A DNA stretch of 64,000 bases from Venturia oleaginea (taxonomy: Eukaryota; Ascomycota; Dothideomycetes; Venturiales; Venturiaceae). Of this stretch, positions 42,885 to 53,771 are shown piece by piece. Positions within the stretch are counted from its first letter, which is position 1. Every line of letters begins with the position of its first letter. The position numbers were made by a program, and so were the translations under genes. The DNA lies in contig JABMLP010000016.1 in assembly GCA_013176395.1 (NCBI GenBank), positions 1 through 64,000 on the forward strand, given 5' to 3'. The notes under the pieces are model-generated. The model was given only the letters and a program-made list of their open reading frames with translations, made no database searches and had not been told where the DNA came from.

Positions 42885-45800
42885 CTAACCAGGCCTGTAC
42901 CCGGTTGGTTTTGGTTTTCTTGGATATCTCTGGTGAAATTCATCAACCGCGCTCTTTGCGTTGTGCAAGAATTGAAGGGGTTCCCATGTCGGTAAGTAAT
43001 AGCCTTCCCATTTAACCTTGTAGTCAAATCTCTTCGTAGCTTTGTTGAATCGTGAATCAATGACTTCATCCAGGGTGTAGATTCCATCGTTTTCTTCAAC
43101 ATCGACGGGAGGAGGTTGCGAGTCATTCTGGTTTGGAAACATCCTGTCGGAAGGGGGGTAGGCAGGGAGCAGTAGATTTGTATGAAAGACGGGATGGCAA
43201 TGCATAGAAGTAGGGAGCTCGAGTTTGTAAGCGTCGTGGTCTAGGGCTTGTAGAATCTTGAATTTGCCGGCGAACTTGCAGTCGAACTTTTTGGATGGGC
43301 GCGTGGTCTTGATATTCTTGAGGTTTAGCCAAACCCAGTCACCAACTTTGTAGTTTGGAGAACCAAGCCGATGTTTGTTCTTGAAATATTCGTAGGTAGC
43401 GCTGGCGTGGCGGATCTCGTTGTAGCAAATCATCTCAAGGTTTGCCATGAAGTCAGCCATGGAATTAGCTTTTCGTGTCTCGGTAATTTCGTGGCGAGAG
43501 GCGTTACGGTCTGGTTGAATTGGCGCTTCCAATCCGGAGCGTGGATCGTAGCCGTAGGCGGCAAAAAATGGTGTGAGTTTTGTTGCATTGGAGGGTGTGT
43601 TGTTGATCACGAATTCGCACAGTGGTAACCATTCGTCCCAATCATCTTGTTGATAATTGCAGTAAGCACGGATGTAGATTTCGACTTGGGCATTCGCTCG
43701 CTCGGTCCCGCCATCTGTCTCGGGGTGGAAACTGGTAGAGAGGCGGATTCGGATTCCGAGGCGTTTGCAGAGTACTTTCCAGAGGATAGCAACGAATTGG
43801 GATCCTCGGTCGGAGACAATGCTTCGAGGTAAGCCGTGGAGGCGGTAGACGTGTTGGAGAAAGAGTAAGGCGCATTCGCGGGCTTCTGGGAGTTTTTGGC
43901 AGGGGATAAGGTGCTTGATTTTGGTGAGGCGATCGACAATTACTAAGAGGCAGGTATAACCTCCTTTGCGTGTGGCAGGTAAATCGGTAATGAAGTCCAT
44001 CTGGATGTCTTCCCATCTTCGTTGAGGGGCTTCGAGAGTGTTGAGGAGTCCTTGGTACATTAGGTTGCTCGGTTTTGCGCGTCGACAGGCGTTGCATCGT
44101 GAGACCCATTTGTCCGAGGTGGCGTGCATGCCATGCCAGTAGTAGGACTTGCGGAGTTTGAGGAAGTTGTTAGCTTTACCCGGGTGACCTGCGACATTAC
44201 AGTCGTGGTTCGCTTTCAGAATGTATGCTTGCAGTGTATCGTCTTGGGGAATAAATAGACACTTTTTATACCAAAGGCGGCCGTCGCGTTCTTCGCAGTC
44301 CTGCATCCGCCACGTTCGGTGGTGGGTTTTGCCGTCGCGTAGTTTTTTCAAGACTTCGCGTGGTTCTTTGTCTTTAGTCAACGCTCTAGCGTAGAGTTCT
44401 TCAAATTTGTCTTCGTCCCAAATAAGCTCTTCGTCGTCTGGGTCTTGCGAAGGGATGAATATGTCCGGAGGGGAGAACGGGGTGGTTGGGGTTTGTTCTT
44501 CAGCTACTGCGTCGTTGCTAGGTTTGTTCCATATATCGTTGGGGGGCTCAAGGGATTCGTCCCCGTCATTTTCGGAAGAGTCGCGGTAGTCTGGGTTTTT
44601 CTCGAAGTCTTGTGGAGAGGAGTGGTCACGAAGCGTAACTGGGCATAATGAAAGATTCTGGACTTGGAGCGCTAGTTCTTTTCGAATCTTAGGGTCAAGT
44701 GTGTGGGGTTTAAGCATAACCTGTGACTAGTGCTGGATACGCGGGTCGGATACGTTTGAGGGGAGGTCTTGGGAGCGGTGGGTCAAGGCGTCGGGTTTAG
44801 TAGTATCTTTTCCTGGTCTCCGTTTGATTTCGAAGTGGAATTGGGAGAGGAATTCGGCCCAACGGGCTTGTCGACGAGTAAGTTTTTTGGTTGACATGTA
44901 GTATTCGAGGTTTCGGTGGTCTGTAATAACTTCGATCGGGTCTTCAGTTCCTTCGAACTCTCCTCGCCACTCTTCAAATGCGCGAATGATTGCTAGGAGT
45001 TCTTTGTCGTAGATTTCGTAATTACACTCCTGGGGTGTGAACTTGTGAGAGAAAAAGGCGACGGGGTGTAGCAAACCGTCATTGCCGATTTGTGAGAGTA
45101 CTCCAGCGCCTACCCAGTCGGAGGCGTCTGTTTCGACAATACACTTCTTTGTAGGGTCGAAATGTGCGAGAATTGGTGCGGAGATGAAGGCTTCTTGGAG
45201 TTTGTCAAAAGCGGCGCGCTGTTTTGGGCCGAAGTAGAACGGCTTGTCTTTTTTCAGTAAGTCGGTAAGAGGTTTCGCGGTGGAGGAGTAATTGAAAATA
45301 GAACGGCGGTAGAAATTGGCAAAACCGAGGAAGAATTGGACGTCGTGGCGAGTGGTACAGTATTGCCAATCAATGATTGTTTTGACTTTGTCCGGGTCCA
45401 TCCGGATTCCGTGGTCTGTGATAATTAAACCGAGAAATTTGACTTCTGTCTGGTAGAATTCGCATTCGTCGATGTCGATGTTGAGTCCTGCTGCGTGCAT
45501 TCGTTCGATAACCTGCCGCACTTGAATTTTATGCTCTTCGAGAGTTTCGCTGTAGATTAGGATGTCGTCGAGGTACGCGGTGCAGAAAACGTCGAGGAAG
45601 TCTTTAAGTTGTTCGTTAATATACGACTGCCAGGTCGCCGGGGCATTGCAGAGGCCGAAGTTCATAACTAGAGATTCGAACAGACCGAAGCGGGTTCTGA
45701 ATGCAGTGAGAGGAACGCTGTCGGGGTGGACTCGGAGTGCGTTGAATACTGAGATAATATCGATCTTCGTAAAGTACTTGGCTTTGCTGAGTTTGTCTAG

Positions 45801-46865
45801 GGTTTCGCGGGGTAAGGGAACAGGGTATCGGTTTTTTCGAGTAATGGCGTTGAGTTTTCGGTAGTCTACGCAGAATCGCAGACCACCACCTGGTTTTTTG
45901 ACAAAGATACATGGGGAACTGACGTCGGACTGGCTTTTTCTGATAAAACCTTTTTCCAAATTCTCCTCCAGCCATTTCCGGAGGTATTTGAGTTCGTTCT
46001 GGGACATACCGTAGAGAGGAGCGTTGGGTAACTGGTCTTTCTTGTCTTCTTGAATTTCGATTTTGTGGTCGATGAGGCGTGAAGGGGGCAGTGAATCAGC
46101 AGCTTTTCTGTTAAAAGCGTGCGCGAGGTCGTGAAGGTCTTTGGGTAACTGGGGGCGAGGGTCTTTGTAATCTGGTTTCTTCGCCAGAAATTTATCGATA
46201 TCTTGAATACTGATTGCGTAGATTTGAGCGTTGGGTTGCTTAGAATTCCATTGAAAAGCGTCAGAGTTGATGATCTTTCAATCGCGAGGAGAGTCCGGGG
46301 TTTCTTGAGGCGGTGTGTGGGCACCAAACGGGAGCGGGATATACTCAACAGAGCCGTTGTGGCCCTGAAGACATTTCTTAGAACAGTGGGTACCGAAGTG
46401 AATACTACGATTCTCAAAATCGAGTTTCACACCGTGGAGGTTCATCCAGGGAGTGTCAAAGATGACTGCTGCGGAGCCGAGACGGGTAACAAAGAATTTC
46501 GTGGTTTCGAGGTGGTGTTCTCCGGTTTTGACGGAGACGTGGATTTCGTGAGTAACGTAAGAGGGTGCAGAGGATGCCTGTTCGCCGTCAAAGGCTTTGA
46601 GGCGGCGGGGGTTTTCGAGGGGAATAAAGGGAAAGCCGTGGGATTGCGCAAAATCGAGGTCTATAAAACTTCCCATGGCAAAGGAATCAGTAACGGCGAG
46701 GGTTTTAATGGATTCATTAAGTGTAATTGAGACTATGATTGGTCTAGAGTCTACTGGTCCATCAATCTCTCCTGTTGATTTCTCTGAGTAACCTAGAACT
46801 GCCGAACTGATGTGAAGAACATGTCGTTTCGATTTGTTGTCGTGTCTCGATGAACGTCTTTTCAA
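42885..46865 (-). pseudogene. Element A Pol: protease, RT, RNase H, integrase, chromodomain
   Basis: One frame holds the whole Pol but is cut by TGA at 46278-46280 and TAG at 44727-44729; coding continues in frame past each. The protease region lies around 46300-46865. Reverse transcriptase begins with KPGGGLRFCVDYRKLNAI and has YLDDILIYS. RNase H has VETDASDWVGAGVLSQ. Integrase has the zinc finger HDCNVAGHP...CNAC and Asp-Asp-Glu blocks (MDFITDLP, VSDRGSQF, GGTERANAQ). The C-terminus is a chromodomain (YTLDEVIDSRF...YKVKWEGYYLPTWEP). Both stops are one C-to-T change from CGA and CAG. Confidence 0.88.
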
Positions 46866-48437
46866 CGAGACTCTGGGTTTTCCGAACTAGGGGTGTATGG
46901 GGCTGATCCGAAGCCGTAGCTTGTGGTGCTAGAAGAGGCGGTAGAACCTGAGCGTTCTTCAGGGCCTTGAGTGATCCGGGGAGTCTGGACGTTCTGTGGA
47001 TACGCTCCCGATGCTCCTAACATACTCATATTGCTAAAGCTCATAGGGGGAATGAAGTTTCGAGCTCCGGAGTTGCCAAACTGCATGGGGTCACTGGCGA
47101 ACTGGTTGGGAGTAGTGAACTAATTGAAGGGGCGTCCACGCTGGGCTTTCTTAGGGCATACGGCGGCGATGTGCTTCTGACCATTAGGCATAATTACTAC
47201 GGGCTCTCCGCAGTATCTGCAACGGTTGTTGGTCTTTCGCCATTGGATATTGGCGGCTTTCTCTTCCAGGGTCCAGGATGCAAATGGTTTCATCTGGAGA
47301 GACGGGAGGCAGGTACCTATGTCGGCGCCGGCCCTACCGTTGAGGTTCATAACTGAAATGTCCATGGCGTCTCCGAAAGCGTGAGAAGTGGCGGGGGAGA
47401 CTAGGAATGCGCGTTGGGATGCAGAGGGAGCGGTAGCTGATGTAGATGATCCTGAGAATACGGGAGCTTTTCGAGCTCGAGAGATTTTCTCGAACTGTTC
47501 CATGTTGGCTTCGCAGTTGTGGCACAGATCGATTAACTCCTCCAGTTTCTTTGTCGTAGGGACGTGAATCATTGCTCCGCTGAGTTCTGCGCTCAGGCCG
47601 TTGCGAAAGTTGACAATCATAAGTTGTTCCAAGGGGTTTGCGGGTTCTGAGACGTGAGGGAGGGTGATTCCGGCTTCTTGGAGTAGGCGTCGGAAGTCTG
47701 CGGCGTAAGTAGCAAATGCTCGGTTTGCCATCTTGTGGTTCTGCAGCTTATTCATAGCATCTTGAGTATCGAAACGAGGAGCGTAGCTGTCGTTGAGTTT
47801 TGAGATGAATTCGTCGAGGGATTCAGAAGGGCTATGAATTCGTAGTTTCGTTGTAGTATGGGCGAATTGTGGATTTGCACTTGTCGTCAGGTCGATTGAA
47901 GGCGTAAGTAACTTGGGAGTTTACTGAAGGGAATGCTTTGGAGTCTGCGCTTAGTTTTATCCGGAGGTCTAAGAGCCAGCTCTTGTATTTGTTTTTATCT
48001 CCTTCAAAGATAGAGATGTCGCCTTGGGTTGGTCGAGGGGCGGAGATTTCGCGAGAAGTAACGCCCTGGAGTTCTGCTCGAAGGGCGCGAGCTTCGTTCT
48101 CAGAGGCTTCGAGCTTGAGTTCTTGAATTGAACGGGACATGGTATCCTGGTCTCGCTGGGCTGTGTTGAACATATGGGAGATGGTAGCTAAAAGCTGGAG
48201 GAGTGGGAGCGCCGAAGCGCGGTCGAGAGTAACGTGCGAGACTGGGACGTATTCATTTTCGTTGATTGAGGCTTCGTCCGCCGGGGTTGCAAAGGTAGCT
48301 TGGATCTTCTGAGTAAGGGTTGCTGCGAGTCTAGGGGTTATAGAGAAGTCGTAGAAGTCTAGGGGGTTTTCGAGAGTACTGTTTTCGAGGGTGGTAGTAT
48401 CGTCCGCAAGGGAGGGAAGGTCGAGAATTCGGGGCAT
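46862..48437 (-). pseudogene. Element A Gag with CCHC-like knuckle, broken
   Basis: The start is at 48437 (MPRILDLP). A one-base shift at about 47832 separates the N-terminal half from the capsid-like half, whose frame carries FATYAADFRRLLQEAG and a zinc knuckle (CRYCGEPVV...HIAAVC). TAG at 47120-47122 interrupts the tail, and TGA at 46862-46864 precedes the Pol frame. The order and composition are those of Tf1-type Gag. Stops again fit C-to-T change from CAG and CGA. Confidence 0.8.
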
Positions 48438-48497
48438 AGTTGGTGAGGTTTGTCGGCTGCGTAGACAATAGCAGCCCGACTTTTATCGTGAAAAGGG

Positions 48498-48507
48498 ATC
48501 CTTACAA
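48498..48507 (-). other. Primer-binding site of element A (self-priming type)
   Basis: Two bases inside the 5' LTR end lies TTGTAAGGAT on the minus strand. Its complement ATCCTTACAA is found within the 3' LTR (42659-42668); the 5' LTR has ATTCTTACAA at the same place (48572-48581). Tf1-type elements prime reverse transcription by such an LTR/PBS match. Confidence 0.5.
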
Positions 48508-48509
48508 AC

Positions 48510-48733
48510 TGTCACGTTTGACCTTGGACTTGACTTGGAAGCATGACTTGAATTCTATGGGATGTGCGAAGTTGTAAGAATGAGGAGCTAACTAAGAGGT
48601 AGAGACGAGTCTAAATACTTGCGACCAGTCTCGCGCTAGACCTAATCGCGCTAGACCTGATCGCGCTAGACCTGATCGAGCAGAACCACCACATTTAACT
48701 ACATTCGAATACCAACATAGTTCGATCATGACA
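48510..48733 (-). repeat. 5' LTR of element A
   Basis: 224 bp, with three copies of the 15-bp internal minisatellite. G-to-A differences against the 3' LTR fit RIP-like mutation or ageing. It abuts the gag remnant of element B. Confidence 0.9.
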
Positions 48734-49683
48734 GCTGTGGTGGTTTCTATCTGGCTGACTTCCAAGTCGTCTTTCATGTTGGTCACCTAGGTTTGTAGAG
48801 AATCCACATCGGTGTCGTACAGTTGCTTTGCTCGGTCGACTACCTGCTCAATAATCTCTCGTAGGATCGGTATCTGTGCTGTCCAGGCTTGTTCTTTTCG
48901 GTTCCACTTGATAACTTGAGCTGCAAATGTATTGGGGTTGGCGAGCATTGCGGCCTTGATTTCGTCGGCCTACATAGGTAGCTTGTCCTTTTGGAAGTCC
49001 ACAGTTCTCGTAAGAGGCCTAGTTCCTGGCAACAACTTAAGGTGTTCATATCGCGTCTGAGAGTCATCATTGGAATCATCTTGTGTAGGAACCACATTGT
49101 CCAAGTCTTCCATTTCCACAATGTTGGCGATTCTGTCCCGTAGCAGGGTGAGGCGCGTATTGCCTTCGTAGAGAGTAGTCATCGCGAGGTTCGTAAGGTT
49201 CGTCGGTCGGGAGTCTGCTGTCGCTAGCAAGTCGGGTTCTTTTTGAGCGCAATCTCTCGTGTTGAAAGCGTCAATGTTCTCTGTTCGTGAAGCTGTTCGT
49301 GGGGCTTCGGAGACTGTTCAAGAGTCTCAAGTTTCGTAGGCTTTTCGTAGGGCCTGAGGGTGCAGACTTTTCGTAGAGTCTCAAGGTTCGTGTTGACCTG
49401 CGCAGTTTTCGGTGTCTGCATCAACAGTTGCGGATAATACACGATACGTACGTGCAATGGCCTTCCCAGGCAAAAGAATGACCTAAGATAATGTCACGGC
49501 GAGTAAAAGAGGTCATAGACAGGTCTATTGTTCTAAGTACTAAGTGTGATAAGAGAATCTTAGATAGAGAGGAATCTACTCCGGCGACTCGTAGAAGTCG
49601 CGCCTTAGCCACATGTGGCCGTGCGCGCCTCGCTAAGACCACAAAGTCACGTGACTGCAAAACAGTCATGCCATGCCGTCACA
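48734..49683 (-). mobile_element. Second Ty3-type element (element B): 5' LTR and truncated gag
   Basis: The 192-bp LTR at 49492-49683 has inverted ends TGTCACGG/CCGTCACA. After it, on the minus strand, comes a Gag N-terminal region from about 49421 with TLRPYEKPTKLETL, a one-base shift near 49228, and VEMEDLDNVVPTQDDSNDD. The frame runs, with TAG stops at 48971 and 48788, into the border with element A at 48733. The rest of element B is absent from the window. Confidence 0.7.
49492..49683 (-). repeat. LTR of element B
   Basis: 192 bp with perfect 8-bp inverted ends TGTCACGG and CCGTCACA. It cuts the OrsD-type relic on its right side. Confidence 0.75.
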
Positions 49684-50713
49684 CTCCACATCTCGACTGG
49701 AAAATAGCTTCTGCACAAACCTTTGTTGCCTCCCAATCTGAAACTTGACTTGACCTTGCCTTGAACATCTTCTTTTTCTATACATACTGCTGGCTTGTGA
49801 CTCGAGAATAATAACAGTCCAAATTCTGCCCTGTTCCAATATATGTCTGCTTTGATTTGGGCTTCTGCAATGGCTTGATTGGATCTTGCCATGTCTCTGA
49901 TCGCCTGAAAGTATTCAAGAGTTTTGCTTTCACCTTGCTCACCTGCTTTTCCTCCATCTTGTCAAAGTCCAGCACTTGCATGGCTTTGCGAAGAACCCGA
50001 TTGACACTGCTGCATACCACTGAAACTATCGGCTCCTTGTCGGCAACGGGCAGTCCATAACCTAGCGAAATCTCCCCAACTTCTACGCCTTCAACATGAG
50101 CATGATAGCCTGATTCGCCCAGAAATCCTGTCAACTCAGACACATGTTCAATCTTCTCTACAGTGCTATACCGTTGCATATGCCCCTCCTCTGCCTGCGT
50201 ATAGCTCTGTTGGACAATATCGGCTGCACTATTAGAAAATGGAATAGTGTTCTTTCTTTGGCGTTGTTGTTGCTGCAGATTCTTTGTCGAAAGTGCTGGG
50301 CTGGTCTGTTCCTGGTCATTTTCCTCCTGTTCAATATTTACAATAAAATAATCAATCTATTTCTTTTCCGCAAACAATGTCTGAGCACGAAGTTGGGAGT
50401 ATTCCGCCTGAACTAAAGTCTCTTTTCTACGTCTTCCTTCTAACCCCGACCCTACATGGTGTATAGACCGGCAATCTTTGTTCATAGCGTCTTTGTTAAT
50501 GGAGAGGTGGCGGCAGTCCCCATTGTCGAAAGGACAAAGAAATCCAACGTAAATAGGGAGACCAGGAAATGGCCTACTTCTGTCAATTGGACGGACTACA
50601 TCCTTTATCCCATTGGCAATACCGATAGAGTTGATGTGTGCAAGGACAGGCGCTCTCGCTTTTGAGTTGAGAAGGTGCGCATCGCGAAGGTGTCGATCCA
50701 AGTTTGCCTTCAC
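49684..50713 (-). pseudogene. Relic of an OrsD/DUF3505-type fungal protein with C2H2-like motif
   Basis: The minus-strand frame from 50713 shows LDRHLRDAH, a Pro-rich PFPGLPIYVGFLCPF segment and a Cys/His finger-like stretch. After a TAG at 50357-50359 it continues in the same frame to SSVNRVLRKAMQVLDFDKME and TFRRSETWQDPIKPL near 49850. This pattern is that of the large fungal proteins with an OrsD-type domain, whose role is unclear although one lies in the orsellinic acid cluster. The TAG is one C-to-T step from CAG. The right half of the gene is cut by the LTR of element B. The family assignment is from remembered motifs and is moderately sure. Confidence 0.45.
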
Positions 50714-50984
50714 CTAAGACGAGCCATGGTCAGAACAGACAACCACGCAGGAATCTGTGCGGACACTTAAGAATGAAGGTAGTTGATATGGTCTACTAGA
50801 CATTATCAGTGGTGTTTTGGGTGTCTACAATAGGTGGAATGGTAGAGAATCTTGTAAATCGGATTTTGGTGTAGATTATGGTGGACAATGTCTGTGCTTC
50901 TTATCGATAAGTCCGAATCAACCAATGATAACTCAGATTACGGCGTGATCCCCAAGAATCTATGTATTAGATCATAAGAAAAGG
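50714..50984. other. Unassigned AT-rich spacer
   Basis: Nothing recognisable. It separates the OrsD-type relic from a Copia relic. Confidence 0.4.
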
Positions 50985-51770
50985 GTGGAAGAAAGAGAAA
51001 AGCAGTCGGAATCTCATGATCAAGATGAATCGAAAGAATCCTCGATGAACAACGTTTACTTGACTACAATATACGAAAAATCACCTAAGCCGACTACAGA
51101 GAGTCGTACTAGGCCCGATTCAGACAATGTATTGAAATTTTTTTTCACTGCAAACGACGAATTTCGATGTGCCGAAATCCTTGAGCGGGTGCCAAACGCG
51201 AAACACACACGGTCAATCACGAAACTGACGCCAGAATTCACCACCTCCCACTATACAGAATCCGATATACAGAATCCGAGAAAGTGTCCACATCATTCAA
51301 CTTATCGGAAGAACCAGAACCCTATTACTTCACCAATGCATGGGTTCTTGACGGTGGCAGCGAGCGTCATGTATGTAACTCTCCTCTCCGCAATCAATTC
51401 ACAAAAACTCGTGATGCAGGAAACGGCTCCTATGTACAGTGCAGCCTCACAAAATACTACATCGAATCGTACGGCAACTGCATCCTCAACGTTAAGCAGC
51501 CAGGCGGTGGTACCACGTCAACCACTAATACTGATGTTGCCTTGTGTCCTTATACTTCAGGACAAACCTCCTATCCACAGCTAAACTGGAGGCGAAAGGA
51601 CTTCATCTTTTTGCCCTTAATGGAGGGTACATGTGCCCTGCTACGGATGTGACGAAGAAGTTGTACATTCCTACCAAGCATGAGTGGTTTTTCGTAAATG
51701 GAATCGCACTTGACGCCGACGGGATGAAGTACTTATTGCATCGTATCCGCAACATCCTACTTATAGGCTG
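50985..51770 (+). pseudogene. Copia gag-protease fragment, frameshifted
   Basis: Three overlapping frames together resemble the end of Gag and the protease/pre-integrase segment of a Copia element different from the one at 26 kb: WVLDGGSERHVCN (protease-like, with DGG in place of DSG), DVALCP, then NLLSTAKLEAKGLHL in another frame. Frame changes are near 51284 and 51550. No LTR was found. Confidence 0.6.
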
Positions 51771-52429
51771 TTTCTCTCTCTGTTCTGACATTCTCTTTCC
51801 TTCAAGTTCGTACCGTCGTCCTTGCGTCTCTCGTCATTTCGTCGTGGTGTTGCAATCGTGCACCCACCCACCATCCCATGTATTTATCGCTTTGCATAGA
51901 CCTTTTCGCTGTGCTTGGATTTCTAGCCGTATAGGGGTTCTGTAGGCATTTGTATGGCCCTAGCGCTTACGAGGCCTACAGAAACCCTATATGGCAAGAA
52001 GCTCCGCCAAAAGCCCGCCAATCGCTTGAAATTGAACTCAATTTCAAGCCAAATATTACCGATATGACTGTGTACGAAATCGACATACTGCGAATGGAAC
52101 GATGTTAAGCGTACGAGTCAAGGCACTGGCGTGATCGGCAAGGGACTGGGTACTCCCAGTTCTGCGTAAATGTGCATGAACTACTTATCTGTTGATGATA
52201 GGCCAATCCATGTGCGCTGGACGGGCAAGAGGGGATGCTGGTCAGAGGACTCCTGCAGAGTCAACTACGCTGCATGCCGATACGAGCGGTATTCCTGCCA
52301 AAAGCATACGACAGCTAGTGAGATGCTGATCGAAACGGTGGGGTTGGCTCTGATGGCCCGGTTAGCGTTTTTGGGAGAAGGTAAGCCCAGGAAGATGCCG
52401 TACCTACAGCCTCTCACCTAGTCGCAATT
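51771..52429. other. Unassigned stretch with two inverted repeats
   Basis: It holds an imperfect foldback at about 51928-51995 (CCGTATAGGGGTTCTGTAGG against CCTACAGAAACCCTATATGG) and a perfect 12-bp hairpin at 52024-52049. A frame at 52170-52421 is Cys-rich but unrecognised. Confidence 0.45.
52024..52049. repeat. Perfect 12-bp hairpin
   Basis: GCTTGAAATTGA and TCAATTTCAAGC are separated by two bases. Confidence 0.85.
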
Positions 52430-52890
52430 AGGAGAGCGCATCTGTCAACATTGCTGACCTGCTATGGTTTCTCCTCGCTGCTCTTCCTTGTCCTTTTGCA
52501 AAGAAATAATGAAGAGAATGGGAGCGCAGCCTAAAAGGGTGGATATGGATGTTGGCCAATACTCCTCGACCTGTACTCCCTTCATGATTATCCATGGCAT
52601 ATCGTAAGCCCTTGAAAGAAGCTGCAAATGTGATGCATCCGAACAACCAGCTCTTTGAGGTCTCGTTCTTGTATTTACTAGCATGTTCACTCCTGCATGC
52701 AGATTAAATGCAGATTGTTCTGCTTACAGGTAGACAGCCGCGAATATAGGGGAGGAGTTTGAGACAGCCTTACATTTACGATAAGGTATGCGGGGTGGCA
52801 AAAAAGCTCCCGCATTCCAGTGACAAGGGCATCGTCGAGTAAAATCATGCCATGTCTATCATGTACCATCAGTCTTAGCTTAGATACCAT
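52430..52890 (-). pseudogene. Possible relic of a membrane protein gene
   Basis: Two minus-strand segments look protein-like: LMVHDRHGMILLDDALVTGM near 52830, and, after a gap, RAYDMPWIIMKGVQVEEYWP followed by a hydrophobic stretch (LLGCAPILFIISL) and a charged KDKEEQRGE tail near 52490. They may be exons of one gene, but the joining segment contains stops. The family is not recognised. Confidence 0.3.
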
Positions 52891-53771
52891 GAACGCACCA
52901 AGGAACGCCGCTCAAATCGTCTGGAATTGTAGTGATCTGTTGGAAGGAGTATCCTCATGCTATTGCCTCCACCTGCGCCAGCGTGGCTACTCTCTGTCAC
53001 TGGAGTTTGTTTACTGCCCAATTGGGCTTAGTGTATTACTATATAGTTGAGATCCTCCGGATCTCACCCTCAATACACTTGTTACTCAACTTTCCTACTT
53101 CAACATGATCGTCCAAGCCGACTGGACACGCGCAGGGAGATGTCACCTCACGTTTCCCCGAGGTAGAAATGGCTTGAGCGAAATATAAACAGGGTACAGA
53201 ATTCAGTAGCATAGAGAGGCCTTTCATCACTTCCCCTCAATCAAACGCGGACATCATCCCTGCTCTTCCTAAATCTAGAAGAAACGATTACCATCCTCCG
53301 TGTGCCTTGGAATCCACACTTTCACATCATCAAGTAAGCAACTGTTTGAGATGATTATAGCAACCATAGTGCTAGCATAGAGCAGCTCAACGCAAAATCA
53401 AAACAAGCCGATTTACAGTCAAATTGGCGGTTGCAATCATCGTTGTTAATTCCTCGCCGATTTTGCCCAACACCTCGTCCAAAACTTCACGCTCAATTTG
53501 TGCGACAACAACTGAGAATTTTCGCATGCAACTTTGCCAAAGTCTGCGCATGGATATTCCCAACGGTATTCTCGAGTTTGAACAAAATCGATCCAGCGTG
53601 CATTACTCTCCACAATCGTTTGTATCTATCGTGGATTCTACCCCAAATGCGATTTTCTGGTCTATGCACTCTCGCGAAAAGATTTTAGGAATTGGCATAG
53701 AGCAACAGTGGATTCCCATCTAGTATATTCAATGTCTTCGTCTACTCGAGGAAGCTAATTATCTAGATGTC
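52891..53771. other. Decayed non-coding stretch with a dispersed repeat copy
   Basis: No gene seen. The part 53449-53602 is a diverged copy of sequence at 55160-55306. Confidence 0.4.
53449..53602. repeat. Dispersed repeat, copy 1
   Basis: It is alignable over about 150 bases to 55160-55306, sharing blocks such as CCTCGTCCAAAACTTCA, GCATGCAACTTTGCCAA and ATTCTCGAGTTTG. The origin is unknown; it may be a decayed gene or transposon piece. Confidence 0.7.

Larger units (their letters stand above)
42597..48733 (-). mobile_element. Ty3-type chromovirus (element A), full length but with several stops
   Basis: LTRs at 42597-42800 (204 bp, 3' LTR) and 48510-48733 (224 bp, 5' LTR) begin TGTCATG and end GTGACA on the minus strand. 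The length difference comes from a 15-bp minisatellite (TCGCGCTAGACCTGA, one versus three copies) and a 10-bp change elsewhere. A polypurine tract (GTTGGGGGGTAC) precedes the 3' LTR. Gag, protease, reverse transcriptase, RNase H, integrase and a chromodomain are present. Flanks differ (LINE at one side, another gag at the other) and no target-site duplication exists. Confidence 0.92.
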
